The notes: generated from the letters alone by a model not told the origin. Counted from the first letter of the stretch, positions 7,358-16,009 are shown. The stretch: DNA of 64,000 nt from Alteromonas sp. KUL49 (GCF_006538345.1 NZ_BJKL01000003.1:186001-250000), one strand, 5' to 3'. A program made the numbers and translations.

Positions 7358-8872
7358 ATGTTGGTTTACTCAACCCGCTTTTCCCTGGCGTGGTCCATAT
7401 TGGGTAATGTGAGAACAAATTTATTCCACGTTTTAAGGCGTTTGTCGGTGGAGGATCACGACATCGACAACATTGGCCTGCTGCTCACAGAATATCTCAC
7501 TAACCTTTTAAGACATGCCAATGGCGAGGGTGCTAGCGTTTGTATCGAGATGTTCCGCTCGGGTGGGAAAATTACACTATCGATTAAAGACCAGACCAGT
7601 TTCAACGATTCTCTAGATAATAAATACAACGAATGTGATGAGGAATCGTCTTCGTCAGATGCGCCCCATCCGTTAAAAGAGGGAGGTATGGGTTTAGATC
7701 TAATACTCGGACTCTTTCCGTCGTCGAGATACTTCTATAGTGATGGCGTGAACCAATTTGAGTTAGAGGTTTCGATATCAAACGAACGCAAGCCGCACAT
7801 TGTTATTGTGGACGACTCTGAATCGAGTATCTTGCTGCTCACCACTTACCTTAACGAAGGGTATGATGTTACGAGTTATAAGGACCCTTCTAAAGCACTT
7901 CGAGCCTTAGTCCGCAATCCACCTGACATCGCAATCATCGATATGATGATGCCAGAAATGGCAGGGGATGAACTGATTGATCTACTGCGAACCCACGAGA
8001 AACTCAGTCAGACGAAAATCATTGTGAATACTGGAGAGCCCAACAGTGCAGCGGCTCAACGGGCGAATGGCCTAGGGATACATGCCCTGGTACAGAAGCC
8101 AGTGACTAAAGCCCAATTAAACCAACTGGTTGAAATGCTGTTGAGTAATAACCTTAGAGACGGGCAGTCAACACAATCAACGAGTACCGCAGAGACGTTC
8201 AAAATGGGTAACATTAATTGTTTTCCTCGGGGAGCAGTTAATACCAAGCAAAGTGGTGACATGCTGTTTCATTTTCCCACTAGTACGGGCGACCTTTTAA
8301 TTTTATGTGATGTTATGGGGCATGGCGCATCTGCGAGTGTGTATCGGGACCGATTATTTGGTTTATTTAATGGAATGATAGTGTCGGGTGTAACGGGGGC
8401 TGCCAATATTGTAAAACGATTTGCTGACGCTATGTATCCTGGAAATTTTACCGCAGACTCAGTGGTATCATTATTGTGTATTCAAGTGACTGATCAAAAA
8501 CTTACCTGGGTTTCAGCAGGGCATCCTGCGCCTATTGTACTCTCACCAAATCAGGTGACCTTCAATCAAGACCGTGTACAGCCTTTAACGGGGTTGATGG
8601 AGTATTATGAGTACACTGAAAATGTCATAGTGCTTGATGATACCACTCGCGTTCTATTAGTTAGCGACGGGGTTTATGAAAATATTGATAAGCAGTTATT
8701 GACGGCAACCAATATAAAATCTCATTTAGAGGGGTGCTCTAGTTGCACCAATAGCCTAAACTCAGATAAGGTACATCGAAAAGATGCCGATCTGGTTAAT
8801 TGTTTATGGAGCAATAGTTTATCCTTGTTGAGCCAGGCGTCTGATGATGCCAGCGTAGTCTTGCTTTCGTAG
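7358..8872 (+). CDS. Serine kinase / receiver / PP2C phosphatase regulator (SypE-like)
   Basis: A three-domain partner-switching regulator of about 504 residues. Residues 1-130 are an RsbW-like HATPase (LLTEYLTNLLRHANGEG N-box, GGMGLDLILG G-box). Residues about 145-265 are a receiver domain (IVIVDDSE; phospho-acceptor Asp195 in IIDMMMPEM; Lys in QKPVT). Residues about 285-504 are a SpoIIE/PP2C phosphatase (LLILCDVMGHGASAS, WVSAGHPAPIV, VLLVSDGVYE). V. fischeri SypE has the same order and both phosphorylates and dephosphorylates SypA, so the STAS protein at 3347 is the likely substrate. The ATG at 7358 has GGAGA 5 nt upstream and follows the previous stop by 1 nt; upstream in-frame codons overlap the preceding gene and are less likely. 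Confidence 0.9.
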   Translation: MLVYSTRFSLAWSILGNVRTNLFHVLRRLSVEDHDIDNIGLLLTEYLTNLLRHANGEGASVCIEMFRSGGKITLSIKDQTSFNDSLDNKYNECDEESSSSDAPHPLKEGGMGLDLILGLFPSSRYFYSDGVNQFELEVSISNERKPHIVIVDDSESSILLLTTYLNEGYDVTSYKDPSKALRALVRNPPDIAIIDMMMPEMAGDELIDLLRTHEKLSQTKIIVNTGEPNSAAAQRANGLGIHALVQKPVTKAQLNQLVEMLLSNNLRDGQSTQSTSTAETFKMGNINCFPRGAVNTKQSGDMLFHFPTSTGDLLILCDVMGHGASASVYRDRLFGLFNGMIVSGVTGAANIVKRFADAMYPGNFTADSVVSLLCIQVTDQKLTWVSAGHPAPIVLSPNQVTFNQDRVQPLTGLMEYYEYTENVIVLDDTTRVLLVSDGVYENIDKQLLTATNIKSHLEGCSSCTNSLNSDKVHRKDADLVNCLWSNSLSLLSQASDDASVVLLS

Positions 8873-8929
8873 TATGAGGTTACGTGCTAAATAAAAACCA
8901 CATTCGGAACCGATTTTACAGGGAGTCCC

Positions 8930-10447
8930 ATGTCAGTCAGTGTACTTATTGTTGAAGATACCCGTTCTTTAGCTGCGCTTTATGAGAATTACCTTATCCC
9001 TACCGGTGTTAAAACAACGACTGTTGGTTCTGCCGAAGAGGCGAGAAATGCGATAAGCCAATCAAATTTTGATTTGGTGTTGCTGGACGTCATGCTTCCA
9101 GATGGAAACGGTATCGATGTACTCGCATGGATAAATACCTTACCGATAAAACCACAAGTGATTGTGGTGACTGCCCATGGCACCAAAGAATTGATTGTAG
9201 AGTCAATGCAATTAGGCGCGGTGGACTTTGTCGAGAAACCTATCGAGGCTGACCGGCTCAGAGTCACTGTTAACAATGCTCTCAAAATTAAGCGCTTAGA
9301 GAAGAAAGTAGCGGGATATTCCACTCATCGCACTGAAAACGGTTTTTGCAATATGGTTGGCCAATCGCCAGCTATGGAATCTGTCTATCAAATTATTCAA
9401 AACGCTGCTCCCAGCAAAGCCAGCGTGTTTATTACCGGCGAAAGTGGTACGGGTAAGGAGCTTTGTGCTGAGGCTATTCACCAATGTAGCGACCGCAAGA
9501 ACGGAAACTTCGTGGCATTGAATTGTGCTGCGATTCCAAAAGATTTGATTGAAAGCGAGATTTTTGGTCATGTGAAAGGTGCTTTTACTGGCGCAACTTC
9601 AAGTCGTGATGGTGCGGCTGGCCAAGCCAATGGCGGTACGCTGTTTTTTGATGAAATTTGCGAGATGGATATCAATTTACAAAGCAAGCTCCTCCGTTTT
9701 ATTCAAACAGGAAGCTTTCAAAAAGTCGGTGGTGAGAAACTCGAACAAGTGAATGTGCGATTCGTCTGTGCAACCAATCGAGATCCATGGGAAGAGGTTA
9801 TAAAGGGAAACTTCAGAGAAGATCTCTATTATCGACTTCATGTAGTGCCCATTCATTTACCGCCTTTGCGTCAACGAGATGATGATGTAGTGGCCATCGC
9901 TGACGCGCTGTTTCGGAAGATTTCCAATGAAGAGGGCAAAGTCTACAAGGGCCTAACGTCCGGTGCAGAAGCTCTAATTCGTAATTTTGGTTGGCCGGGC
10001 AATGTGCGTCAGCTCGAAAACACCATTCGGAACGTGGTGGTACTCAATCAAAGTGAGTTTATTGATGAGACCATGTTTCCTTTACTCAGAGACAAAGCGG
10101 ATTCAGGACAAGCTGCACCAGTAATTCCTCCAGTGTCAGCTCCACCTCAACCCCAAACTGTGCCTTCTGCTCAACCCAGCTATCAACAACCGGTAAGCCA
10201 ATCTTCACCGGTGTCTAACCATTCTCATAACAGTCTTAGTGATACTGCTAGCCCAACCAACGAATTTGACGAAGTAGATAATCCCTTCGCTCAACAACAG
10301 GTGCAAGCAATGTGGATTATTGAAAAACGCTACATTGAACATGCCATTGGTCTGTGTAATGGCAACGTCTCTAGAGCGGCGGGTTTACTTGAAATAAACC
10401 CATCCACTATTTATCGAAAAATGAAAGAGTGGGGCAAGTCAGCGTAA
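8930..10447 (+). CDS. Sigma-54-dependent response regulator (SypG-like)
   Basis: A 505-residue NtrC-class activator: receiver domain (residues 1-120; phospho-acceptor Asp53 in VLLDVMLPDG), AAA+ ATPase (about 145-380; Walker A GESGTGKE near 170, the sigma-54 contact loop GAFTGA near 217, FFDEICEMD), a Pro/Gln/Ser-rich linker (about 395-440) and a Fis-type HTH (GNVSRAAGLLEINPSTIYRK). It should activate sigma-54 promoters in the locus; the candidate at 3294 is one. The linker before the HTH is unusually long and low in complexity. It lies 57 nt after the SypE-like gene, with a GGGA ribosome-binding site, and ends 1 nt from a convergent glycosyltransferase gene. Confidence 0.93.
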   Translation: MSVSVLIVEDTRSLAALYENYLIPTGVKTTTVGSAEEARNAISQSNFDLVLLDVMLPDGNGIDVLAWINTLPIKPQVIVVTAHGTKELIVESMQLGAVDFVEKPIEADRLRVTVNNALKIKRLEKKVAGYSTHRTENGFCNMVGQSPAMESVYQIIQNAAPSKASVFITGESGTGKELCAEAIHQCSDRKNGNFVALNCAAIPKDLIESEIFGHVKGAFTGATSSRDGAAGQANGGTLFFDEICEMDINLQSKLLRFIQTGSFQKVGGEKLEQVNVRFVCATNRDPWEEVIKGNFREDLYYRLHVVPIHLPPLRQRDDDVVAIADALFRKISNEEGKVYKGLTSGAEALIRNFGWPGNVRQLENTIRNVVVLNQSEFIDETMFPLLRDKADSGQAAPVIPPVSAPPQPQTVPSAQPSYQQPVSQSSPVSNHSHNSLSDTASPTNEFDEVDNPFAQQQVQAMWIIEKRYIEHAIGLCNGNVSRAAGLLEINPSTIYRKMKEWGKSA

Positions 10448-10448
10448 G

Positions 10449-11468
10449 CTATACAAGCCCATAGAACTTACTGTAGAACGACCATTGGTCTTCTCCAGAG
10501 CAGAATCGTCTAACATAGTTGTGTGCGTGCAGCTTTAGTTCGTCAGACTGACGTTGATTGAGGTCTATAAACTGATTTAGCGCGCTAATGAGTTCATCAA
10601 CACTGCTATTGGAGGTAACAATACCCCGGTTAGTGCTGAGTAGGTCGGGTAGTGCGCCGCAGGGGGTAGCAATAACGGTGACGCCGCGCATCATTGCCTC
10701 TATTGCCACCATCGGCATGCCTTCTTGACGCGAGCTGATCATGAGCACATCTAGTTCATTCCAATGGTTTTCCATGTCGTTGCAAAAACCTTTGAATTTA
10801 ACGTTATCTGTAGCGTTGGCCTCCAGTTCAGCGCGCATTGGGCCGTCGCCAAACATGGTAAACGTGAAGTGTTTAAAGTTTTGCAGTCTGTTGGCACATG
10901 CAAGAAATATATCAGGGCCTTTTTCGTGAGACAAACGACCGACAAAACCTATGTTAACTTGGGCGTTTCTTGGTTTGTTTACCAAAGATTCAGGGCTGAC
11001 AAAGTTATTGAGCACTTTAGCCCTATTGCCCAGCCACGCATTAATACTCGAAGAGACCGCAATATTAGTTGAGAGGTGAGCGGTGTATCTGTCTAACCAA
11101 GTATATAACGCAAGTAGGCCTGTGCCCGTGTCACCCGCATGATAAGTGGAATTACAGTACTTGCCGGTTAATTTACAAAACAATCTGCACAGTATTCCTG
11201 CTTTGTAACCATGACTATGAATGATGTCACGGGGATTGAGTGACTTAATAAACTGATACAAACTCATCGGCGTGCCCTTTAAACAAATGCACTCGATACC
11301 CCGTTTTTTGAGCTTTTGTCTCAAGAGGTGTTCACCGTAATCTTTATAAAAAACGAGAATAGGATGACCTTTTTTCCGTTTTATTAGCTGAGAAAGATGA
11401 AAAAGATGAGACTCTATGCCAGCATAATGTCTAGAGTCGACTACCAAATAGATTTTTTTATCTACCAT
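10449..11468 (-). CDS. Family 4 glycosyltransferase
   Basis: A 339-residue GT-B transferase. The N-terminal domain (VDSRHYAGIESHLFHL, HSHGYKAGILCRL) resembles GT4 acceptor domains. The C-terminal domain has IGFVGRLSHEKGPDIFLA, FTMFGDGPMRAELEA and the E-x7-E motif SRQEGMPMVAIEAM. It probably adds a sugar in the same polysaccharide pathway. It is on the opposite strand from the rest of the cluster. Its ATG shares the palindrome CATG with the divergent HPt gene, and GGGAG lies 8 nt before its own start (inside the HPt coding sequence). Donor and acceptor are unknown. Confidence 0.87.
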   Translation of the reverse strand: MVDKKIYLVVDSRHYAGIESHLFHLSQLIKRKKGHPILVFYKDYGEHLLRQKLKKRGIECICLKGTPMSLYQFIKSLNPRDIIHSHGYKAGILCRLFCKLTGKYCNSTYHAGDTGTGLLALYTWLDRYTAHLSTNIAVSSSINAWLGNRAKVLNNFVSPESLVNKPRNAQVNIGFVGRLSHEKGPDIFLACANRLQNFKHFTFTMFGDGPMRAELEANATDNVKFKGFCNDMENHWNELDVLMISSRQEGMPMVAIEAMMRGVTVIATPCGALPDLLSTNRGIVTSNSSVDELISALNQFIDLNQRQSDELKLHAHNYVRRFCSGEDQWSFYSKFYGLV

Positions 11469-11814
11469 GAGTTATTCTCCCAACGAAAACGAAATTAAAG
11501 ATCCCGACGTACTCTCAAGACTTGAGGCTGAAGTAGGGGATGCGTTACTAAACGACTTAATAAACCTGTTTATTAGTGAAACCCAGTCATTGCACACACA
11601 ACTTATTGATTCGCTGGCAAGTGCAAAAAATGATGATGCAACTAGATTTGCCCACAGCATAAAAAGCGGTGCTCGCACGTACGGTGCTAACGCGTTGGCT
11701 GACAGTGCAGCCATTGTGGAGAGCGCACTTCGTGAAAATGATGTAGACCTAGCAAACCAAAACATGTCGAACCTACACGCAATGCTCTTGGCTACTGTCG
11801 AACAATACTCGTGA
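11467..11814 (+). CDS. HPt-domain phosphotransfer protein
   Basis: A 115-residue single-domain histidine phosphotransfer protein with the phospho-acceptor motif FAHSIKSGARTYGANAL (His63). It can carry phosphate between a hybrid kinase receiver and a response regulator. The split hybrid kinase at 12915-14926 and the SypG-like regulator at 8930 are the obvious partners, filling the role of the SypF HPt domain in V. fischeri. No clear Shine-Dalgarno precedes the ATG. The 5' end overlaps the start codon of the divergent GT gene, and the last 42 nt overlap the convergent YvcK-like gene. Confidence 0.85.
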   Translation: MSYSPNENEIKDPDVLSRLEAEVGDALLNDLINLFISETQSLHTQLIDSLASAKNDDATRFAHSIKSGARTYGANALADSAAIVESALRENDVDLANQNMSNLHAMLLATVEQYS

Positions 11815-12732
11815 AAGATTCGACAGCGCCTTGGTGTGTTTTAGTTTGTAGTGATAGGCATCCGAGATACACAAGCTAAGTGCCAACGCGAGAGACAACC
11901 TCGAAATGTCATGCTTGGGTTCTTTTGTCCATTTGAGTTGTTGTGCATGAGTCGCTAGCGAATAAGTGACACCGTCTATTATCACATGGTCTTTCATCAA
12001 TTGACCGTTCACGATGCCTTCTCCCACTTGACCTTCAAGCCATTTAAACTGCTTTTTGGCATCGAGGACACTTACTGGACTGGCTTCCGGCTGACAATTG
12101 TGAATTAGCAATTTCAATCCTTGATGAGCCTTAACTGCATTCTTGATTTCTGGGACTAAAAGTGGTGGTAATACACTCGTAATTAGGCTGCCTGGCCCCA
12201 GACACAGTACATCGGCATTTTTGATTGCTTGAACAGCTTCAGTGGGCGCGTGTGCTGGTCTATCTAGTAACATGGTCATTGGCATATCTGCCATGCTATC
12301 TACATTCTCTTCACCGTAGACAAGTGCACCGTTTTTATTAATTGCCATAAGATCAACAGGGTTATCGGCCATTGGGAATACGCGGTTTGTTACACCTAAC
12401 AGATCACCTAATGCATTGATAGCAAGTAGAACATCGCCGTTTTGCTGGTAGAGTGCTTCTAACATGAGGTTGCCGAAGCAGTGACCAGTTAATCTGCCCA
12501 GCTCTTCGTAGCGTTGACCAAGAGTTTTCGTCAGCGAGGTATTGGATGACATGGCTACTAGAACCTTGCGGATATCGCCCCATGGGATTGGGCTACCAGC
12601 ATGACGTAACCGACCACTACAGCCACCATTGTCTGTAGTTGCTACTACAGCGCTTGGATTTATTTCGAGTTTAGTCCATGCTTTAACCGTAGACGATAAA
12701 CCTGTTCCACCACCAATGCATACAATATTCAC
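11773..12732 (-). CDS. YvcK/CofD-like family protein (gluconeogenesis factor family)
   Basis: A 319-residue protein of the UPF0052/YvcK-CofD-like family. The N-terminal nucleotide-binding loop (IVCIGGGTGLSSTVKAW), TTDNGGCSGRLR and the conserved GDIRKVLVAMSS and GHCFGNLMLEAL blocks are all present. In Bacillus, YvcK affects cell-wall precursor routing on gluconeogenic carbon; other bacteria have it as YbhK. It is probably a housekeeping gene rather than part of polysaccharide export. Its 3' end overlaps the HPt gene by 42 nt in the convergent direction, so the two mRNAs are antisense there. Confidence 0.85.
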   Translation of the reverse strand: MNIVCIGGGTGLSSTVKAWTKLEINPSAVVATTDNGGCSGRLRHAGSPIPWGDIRKVLVAMSSNTSLTKTLGQRYEELGRLTGHCFGNLMLEALYQQNGDVLLAINALGDLLGVTNRVFPMADNPVDLMAINKNGALVYGEENVDSMADMPMTMLLDRPAHAPTEAVQAIKNADVLCLGPGSLITSVLPPLLVPEIKNAVKAHQGLKLLIHNCQPEASPVSVLDAKKQFKWLEGQVGEGIVNGQLMKDHVIIDGVTYSLATHAQQLKWTKEPKHDISRLSLALALSLCISDAYHYKLKHTKALSNLSRVLFDSSQEHCV

Positions 12733-12786
12733 GGTTTTTTCCTATCAATGGGTTTTGTGAATAGCTGTTACAAGTTAAGGGCCAAT

Positions 12787-12817
12787 GTTGAATAATCTCT
12801 CTAACTTGTTGAATAAT
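12787..12817. repeat. Two GTTGAATAAT direct repeats, 21 bp apart
   Basis: GTTGAATAAT occurs at 12787-12796 and again at 12808-12817, exactly 21 bp (two helical turns) apart, in the divergent promoter region between the yvcK-like gene and the hybrid kinase. Helically phased direct repeats are a common operator layout. The binding protein is unknown. Confidence 0.35.
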
Positions 12818-12861
12818 ATTATTTTTTGTTTTTGGTGTTTAGTGGAATTATTTTTATTTGC

Positions 12862-12878
12862 AAAATGCAACGCATTTT
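12862..12878. promoter_or_regulatory. AAAATGC-AAC-GCATTTT palindrome
   Basis: Perfect 7-bp arms around a 3-nt centre lie 37 bp upstream of the kinase start. With no U-tract, it looks more like a protein-binding site than a terminator. Confidence 0.35.
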
Positions 12879-12914
12879 CCCGACAATACAGTGCGCAATT
12901 AATGGATAAATGAA

Positions 12915-14573
12915 ATGGATAGCAGCGTAATACTCACAATGCTGGATGAGCTTGCAGATGCATCATCACTCGAAGATGCGTTTGCGCTGTCGCAAAAGTT
13001 TTTTCGGGAGATTGACTACCGGTACAATGATTTTTCTATCCTCTCAAAAGATACTGACCAAACAATAAAAGTTGTGGCGTCTAATAACAGTGGCTTAATG
13101 CACACACTGTGGCCGATTAACGAGGTATTGATCCCGTTGTGTGAAAAAGGAAGTTGTACTGTAGAGCGAAACACTTCACCGCCTTGGCTTGAGGTTCAAG
13201 TAGCGAGAGTACGAGATCAGATCCACAGTGCCCACCTTGTTGATGTTGATGGTTTTGTTTTAATGTTTTCTCGATGGGCTGAGCCTGCATTCTCTAGTCA
13301 TGATGAAGAGATTATTTCTCAAGTTACCCCGCTATTACGTCAACTTGTCAGTGTGCTTAAAACCCATTTGGGTGTGCTTGAATCTGACCAAAGGCATAGT
13401 TTGTCTGTAGCGTCTGAAAATGAAAAACGTTTTAGGGTCTATGCAGAACTTGCGTCGGATTGGTTTTGGGAGTCAGATGAGGCGTTAAACTACACCATAT
13501 TATCGCCCAATCAAAAGACTACCTTTCAAGGCTTTGATGGCTTAGCGGGAAAGACGCTGTTTGATATTAGGGCTAAATCAGAAACACGTTTACTCAAAAA
13601 GTGGAATCACTTTCTTTACCTGACAAACAAACATCTACCGTTTAAAAACTTCGAATTTGAGATAGAAGTTCCTGGTGGAAATCGATGGATTTCGATAAGT
13701 GGACAGCCAACGTTTGATGATAGCGATGGGTTTACTGGCTACTTGGGAACTGCGACGGACATTACCTACATCAAACAGCGTGAGCTTGAGATAAATACGG
13801 CTAAGCAAGGCGCTGAAAAAGCAAATGCTGCTAAGTCTCAGTTTATTGCGGTAATGTCTCATGAACTCAGAACACCTTTAAACGTCGTGTTGGGCAATCT
13901 AGAACTTTTATTGCAAACTCAACTCGATAACGAGCAGCAGAGCATGCTGGAGTTCACGCAAACCAGTACCAAACTACTGCAGGCTATTATCTCTGATGTT
14001 TTAGATTTTTCGAAGATTGAAGCGGGCACTCTTGATATTGAAAAAGAAGTTGTCGACCCAGTTAAACTCGTCAACGAAGTAGTCGCACAGTTTCAACGTC
14101 AGGCAGAAATGAAAGGATTAGCACTTAACATAGTGTTCGAATCCACGGTTGATGAAAAGGTCTTTATTAGCGCCATTCGAGTGGCGCAAGTGTTGTTCAA
14201 CCTTATCGGTAATGCCATCAAGTTTACCGATAAAGGTGAGGTGGTTGTTTCTATCGAGCAAATCAGTAAGAAACTCGTATTTAGCGTCAAAGATACTGGA
14301 TGCGGTATTGATAATGCCGACCACGGAAAAGTGTTCAAACCCTTTGAACAAGTGGCTGAAAACCCCAAAAAACGCAGAGAGGGTGCAGGTCTTGGCTTGA
14401 GTATTAGCCAACGTCTGGTTGAACTCATGAAGGGTGAAATTAAGTTTACCAGCTCGCCAAATAAGGGCTCGACTTTTACCTTTTCCTTCCACTCGTTCCC
14501 GTGCCTGAATCGATACCTGTTAATGTTAAAACCGATAACCAGAATAGTAAAACGAGATCCCTTACCATTTTAG
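12915..14573 (+). CDS. PAS histidine kinase, probably the N-terminal part of a frameshifted hybrid kinase
   Basis: A soluble sensor kinase with no membrane segment. It has an N-terminal region of GAF-like size (about 1-150), a PAS domain (about 170-290; WFWESDEALNY, GYLGTATDIT), HisKA (FIAVMSHELRTPLN, His316) and HATPase (NLIGNAIKFTD, DTGCGID, GAGLGLSISQRL). After the G2 region and STFTFSFHS, the last 25 or so residues lose family character. From 14501 a receiver domain is open in the -1 frame. One added base near 14487-14495 (a short C run) would join them as ...FPLVPVPES, a normal kinase-receiver junction. It probably feeds the HPt protein and SypG-like regulator. Confidence 0.85.
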   Translation: MDSSVILTMLDELADASSLEDAFALSQKFFREIDYRYNDFSILSKDTDQTIKVVASNNSGLMHTLWPINEVLIPLCEKGSCTVERNTSPPWLEVQVARVRDQIHSAHLVDVDGFVLMFSRWAEPAFSSHDEEIISQVTPLLRQLVSVLKTHLGVLESDQRHSLSVASENEKRFRVYAELASDWFWESDEALNYTILSPNQKTTFQGFDGLAGKTLFDIRAKSETRLLKKWNHFLYLTNKHLPFKNFEFEIEVPGGNRWISISGQPTFDDSDGFTGYLGTATDITYIKQRELEINTAKQGAEKANAAKSQFIAVMSHELRTPLNVVLGNLELLLQTQLDNEQQSMLEFTQTSTKLLQAIISDVLDFSKIEAGTLDIEKEVVDPVKLVNEVVAQFQRQAEMKGLALNIVFESTVDEKVFISAIRVAQVLFNLIGNAIKFTDKGEVVVSIEQISKKLVFSVKDTGCGIDNADHGKVFKPFEQVAENPKKRREGAGLGLSISQRLVELMKGEIKFTSSPNKGSTFTFSFHSFPCLNRYLLMLKPITRIVKRDPLPF

Positions 14574-14926
14574 TCGCTGAGGATCACGTTGCGAATCAAA
14601 TGCTAATGACAGCCATGCTCAAACAGCGTGGCCACAATGTAGTGATTGCAGAAAATGGAAAAGTTGCAGTAGAGCAGATTCAAGCTCACGACATCGACGT
14701 TGTTCTTATGGATATGATGATGCCAGAGTTAAATGGAATTGAGGCAACACAAGCCATACGGGCGCTAGGCGATTTTGACAGTGTTCCCATAATTGCACTC
14801 ACCGCAAATGTGAGCCTTCAAGATAGACAGGCATGTACAGACGCAGGAATGAATGACTTTCTTACAAAACCCTTGAGTGGCAGTGCGCTAGATAACGCTT
14901 TGGTGAAATGGACGAGGGCAAACTAA
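14501..14926 (+). CDS. Receiver domain, probably the C-terminal part of the frameshifted hybrid kinase
   Basis: A 141-residue receiver: ILVAEDHVANQ, phospho-acceptor Asp in VVLMDMMMPELNG, IIALTAN, and Lys in FLTKPLSG. It resembles the REC domains attached to hybrid kinases (ArcB/BarA style) more than stand-alone regulators. The only available start is a GTG inside the kinase gene, with no clear Shine-Dalgarno. It overlaps the kinase by 73 nt in the -1 frame. It is either a reinitiated separate receiver or, more likely, the displaced end of one hybrid protein. The stop is followed directly by the tRNA-Ser promoter region. Confidence 0.78.
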   Translation: MPESIPVNVKTDNQNSKTRSLTILVAEDHVANQMLMTAMLKQRGHNVVIAENGKVAVEQIQAHDIDVVLMDMMMPELNGIEATQAIRALGDFDSVPIIALTANVSLQDRQACTDAGMNDFLTKPLSGSALDNALVKWTRAN

Positions 14927-15011
14927 TGCCTTCTGAGTTCATTAAATCGCGGTGAATTTAATCAGTATGATCAATAAAAAAGCAATCAGACATTTTATGT
15001 GAAATTAATGC

Positions 15012-15039
15012 TTTACAGCGCAAATAATATCATTAAGAT
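15012..15039 (+). promoter_or_regulatory. Sigma-70 promoter of tRNA-Ser
   Basis: TTTACA (15012-15017) and TAAGAT (15034-15039) are separated by 16 nt. The predicted start is about 8 nt before the mature tRNA 5' end. Confidence 0.55.
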
Positions 15040-15053
15040 ACGCATCACTTCTC

Positions 15054-15145
<92 letters not shown>

Positions 15146-15156
15146 TATTATGAAAG

Positions 15157-15180
15157 GCCCGCACTTGTTGCGGGCTTTTT
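15157..15180 (+). terminator. Rho-independent terminator after tRNA-Ser
   Basis: GCCCGCA (15157-15163) pairs with TGCGGGC (15169-15175), followed by a T run. It also separates the tRNA from the convergent AraC-type gene. Confidence 0.88.
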
Positions 15181-15190
15181 GTTTTCTGTG

Positions 15191-16009
15191 CTAATTCAAT
15201 GATTCTTGAAGTGCGCTTTGCGCCAATACTGATTCTCTTGTTGCTGGTAGTTCTTGCTGAGACGATTGCTTTATCATTTGCTCTCTAAGTGCAGAGGGCA
15301 GGGTACCAAACATCTTTTTAAACTGGCGGCTAAAGTAACTGTGTTCAGAAAATCCGCATCGATAAGCAATTTCTACTATTGGAAGTGCAGTATCTGTAAG
15401 CATACGCCTAGCGTTTTCTAGCCGGACTTCGTTGACGAATTGCTTTGGTGTTTTACCCAAGTGTTTCTTAAATCTGCGCTCTAATGCACTCACAGATAAA
15501 AAAGACACCTTTGCCAGATCTTCCACCGTAAAATCTTTCTGATAGTTTTCTCGAACAAACTCTACGGGTGCTCTGATTGCATCAATACTCGACAGCGCTT
15601 GAGAGGTTTGTTCGAGGTGATGAGTGAAGCCATATGTACCAACAATGGTGCCATCGTCATTCTGTAGCGGACGTTTAGACGTTGAGTACCAGCCGAATTC
15701 TCCACTAGATAGCATATTGAGTTCAATCCGGTTAGTTACTATGTCACCGGTCATGACTTTGCGGTCATCAAGAATGTACTGACGAGCTAAATGGGGAGGA
15801 GAGATTGCATAGTCTGTTCTGCCAACAATTCTCGATAAACATCGCATTCCGCTATGCTCAATAAATACCTGATTTGCATGTATAAAACGGCACTGTTCAT
15901 CCTTGATCCAAAACAGCGTATTGGGCACAAGATCAAACATTCCAATGAGTGTTTGGACATTAATATCGTTAACAACTAACTGGTTTTTACTACTTTTTCC
16001 AACACCCAT
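15191..16009 (-). CDS. PAS-domain AraC-family transcriptional regulator
   Basis: A 272-residue regulator. Residues about 20-130 are a PAS-type sensor (LVPNTLFWIKDEQCRFIHAN, RIVGRTDYAI, GTYGFTHHLE). Residues about 150-250 are an AraC/XylS double HTH (FTVEDLAKVSFLSVSALERR, IVEIAYRCGFSEHSYFSRQF). A PAS sensor on an AraC DNA-binding domain differs from the usual cupin and suggests a small aromatic or heterocyclic ligand, or FAD/heme; the ligand is unknown. It is divergent from the dehydrogenase/TonB/halogenase cluster across a 490-bp gap and is the obvious candidate regulator of it. Confidence 0.88.
   Translation of the reverse strand: MGVGKSSKNQLVVNDINVQTLIGMFDLVPNTLFWIKDEQCRFIHANQVFIEHSGMRCLSRIVGRTDYAISPPHLARQYILDDRKVMTGDIVTNRIELNMLSSGEFGWYSTSKRPLQNDDGTIVGTYGFTHHLEQTSQALSSIDAIRAPVEFVRENYQKDFTVEDLAKVSFLSVSALERRFKKHLGKTPKQFVNEVRLENARRMLTDTALPIVEIAYRCGFSEHSYFSRQFKKMFGTLPSALREQMIKQSSQQELPATRESVLAQSALQESLN

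Noticed and set aside
10741..11072. Plus-strand open frames inside the minus-strand GT4 gene
   Set aside because: They show no family motifs, lack ribosome-binding sites and lie opposite a clear glycosyltransferase, so they are shadow frames.
13635..14492. Minus-strand open frames opposite the histidine kinase
   Set aside because: They overlap conserved kinase motifs on the plus strand and have no recognisable protein character.
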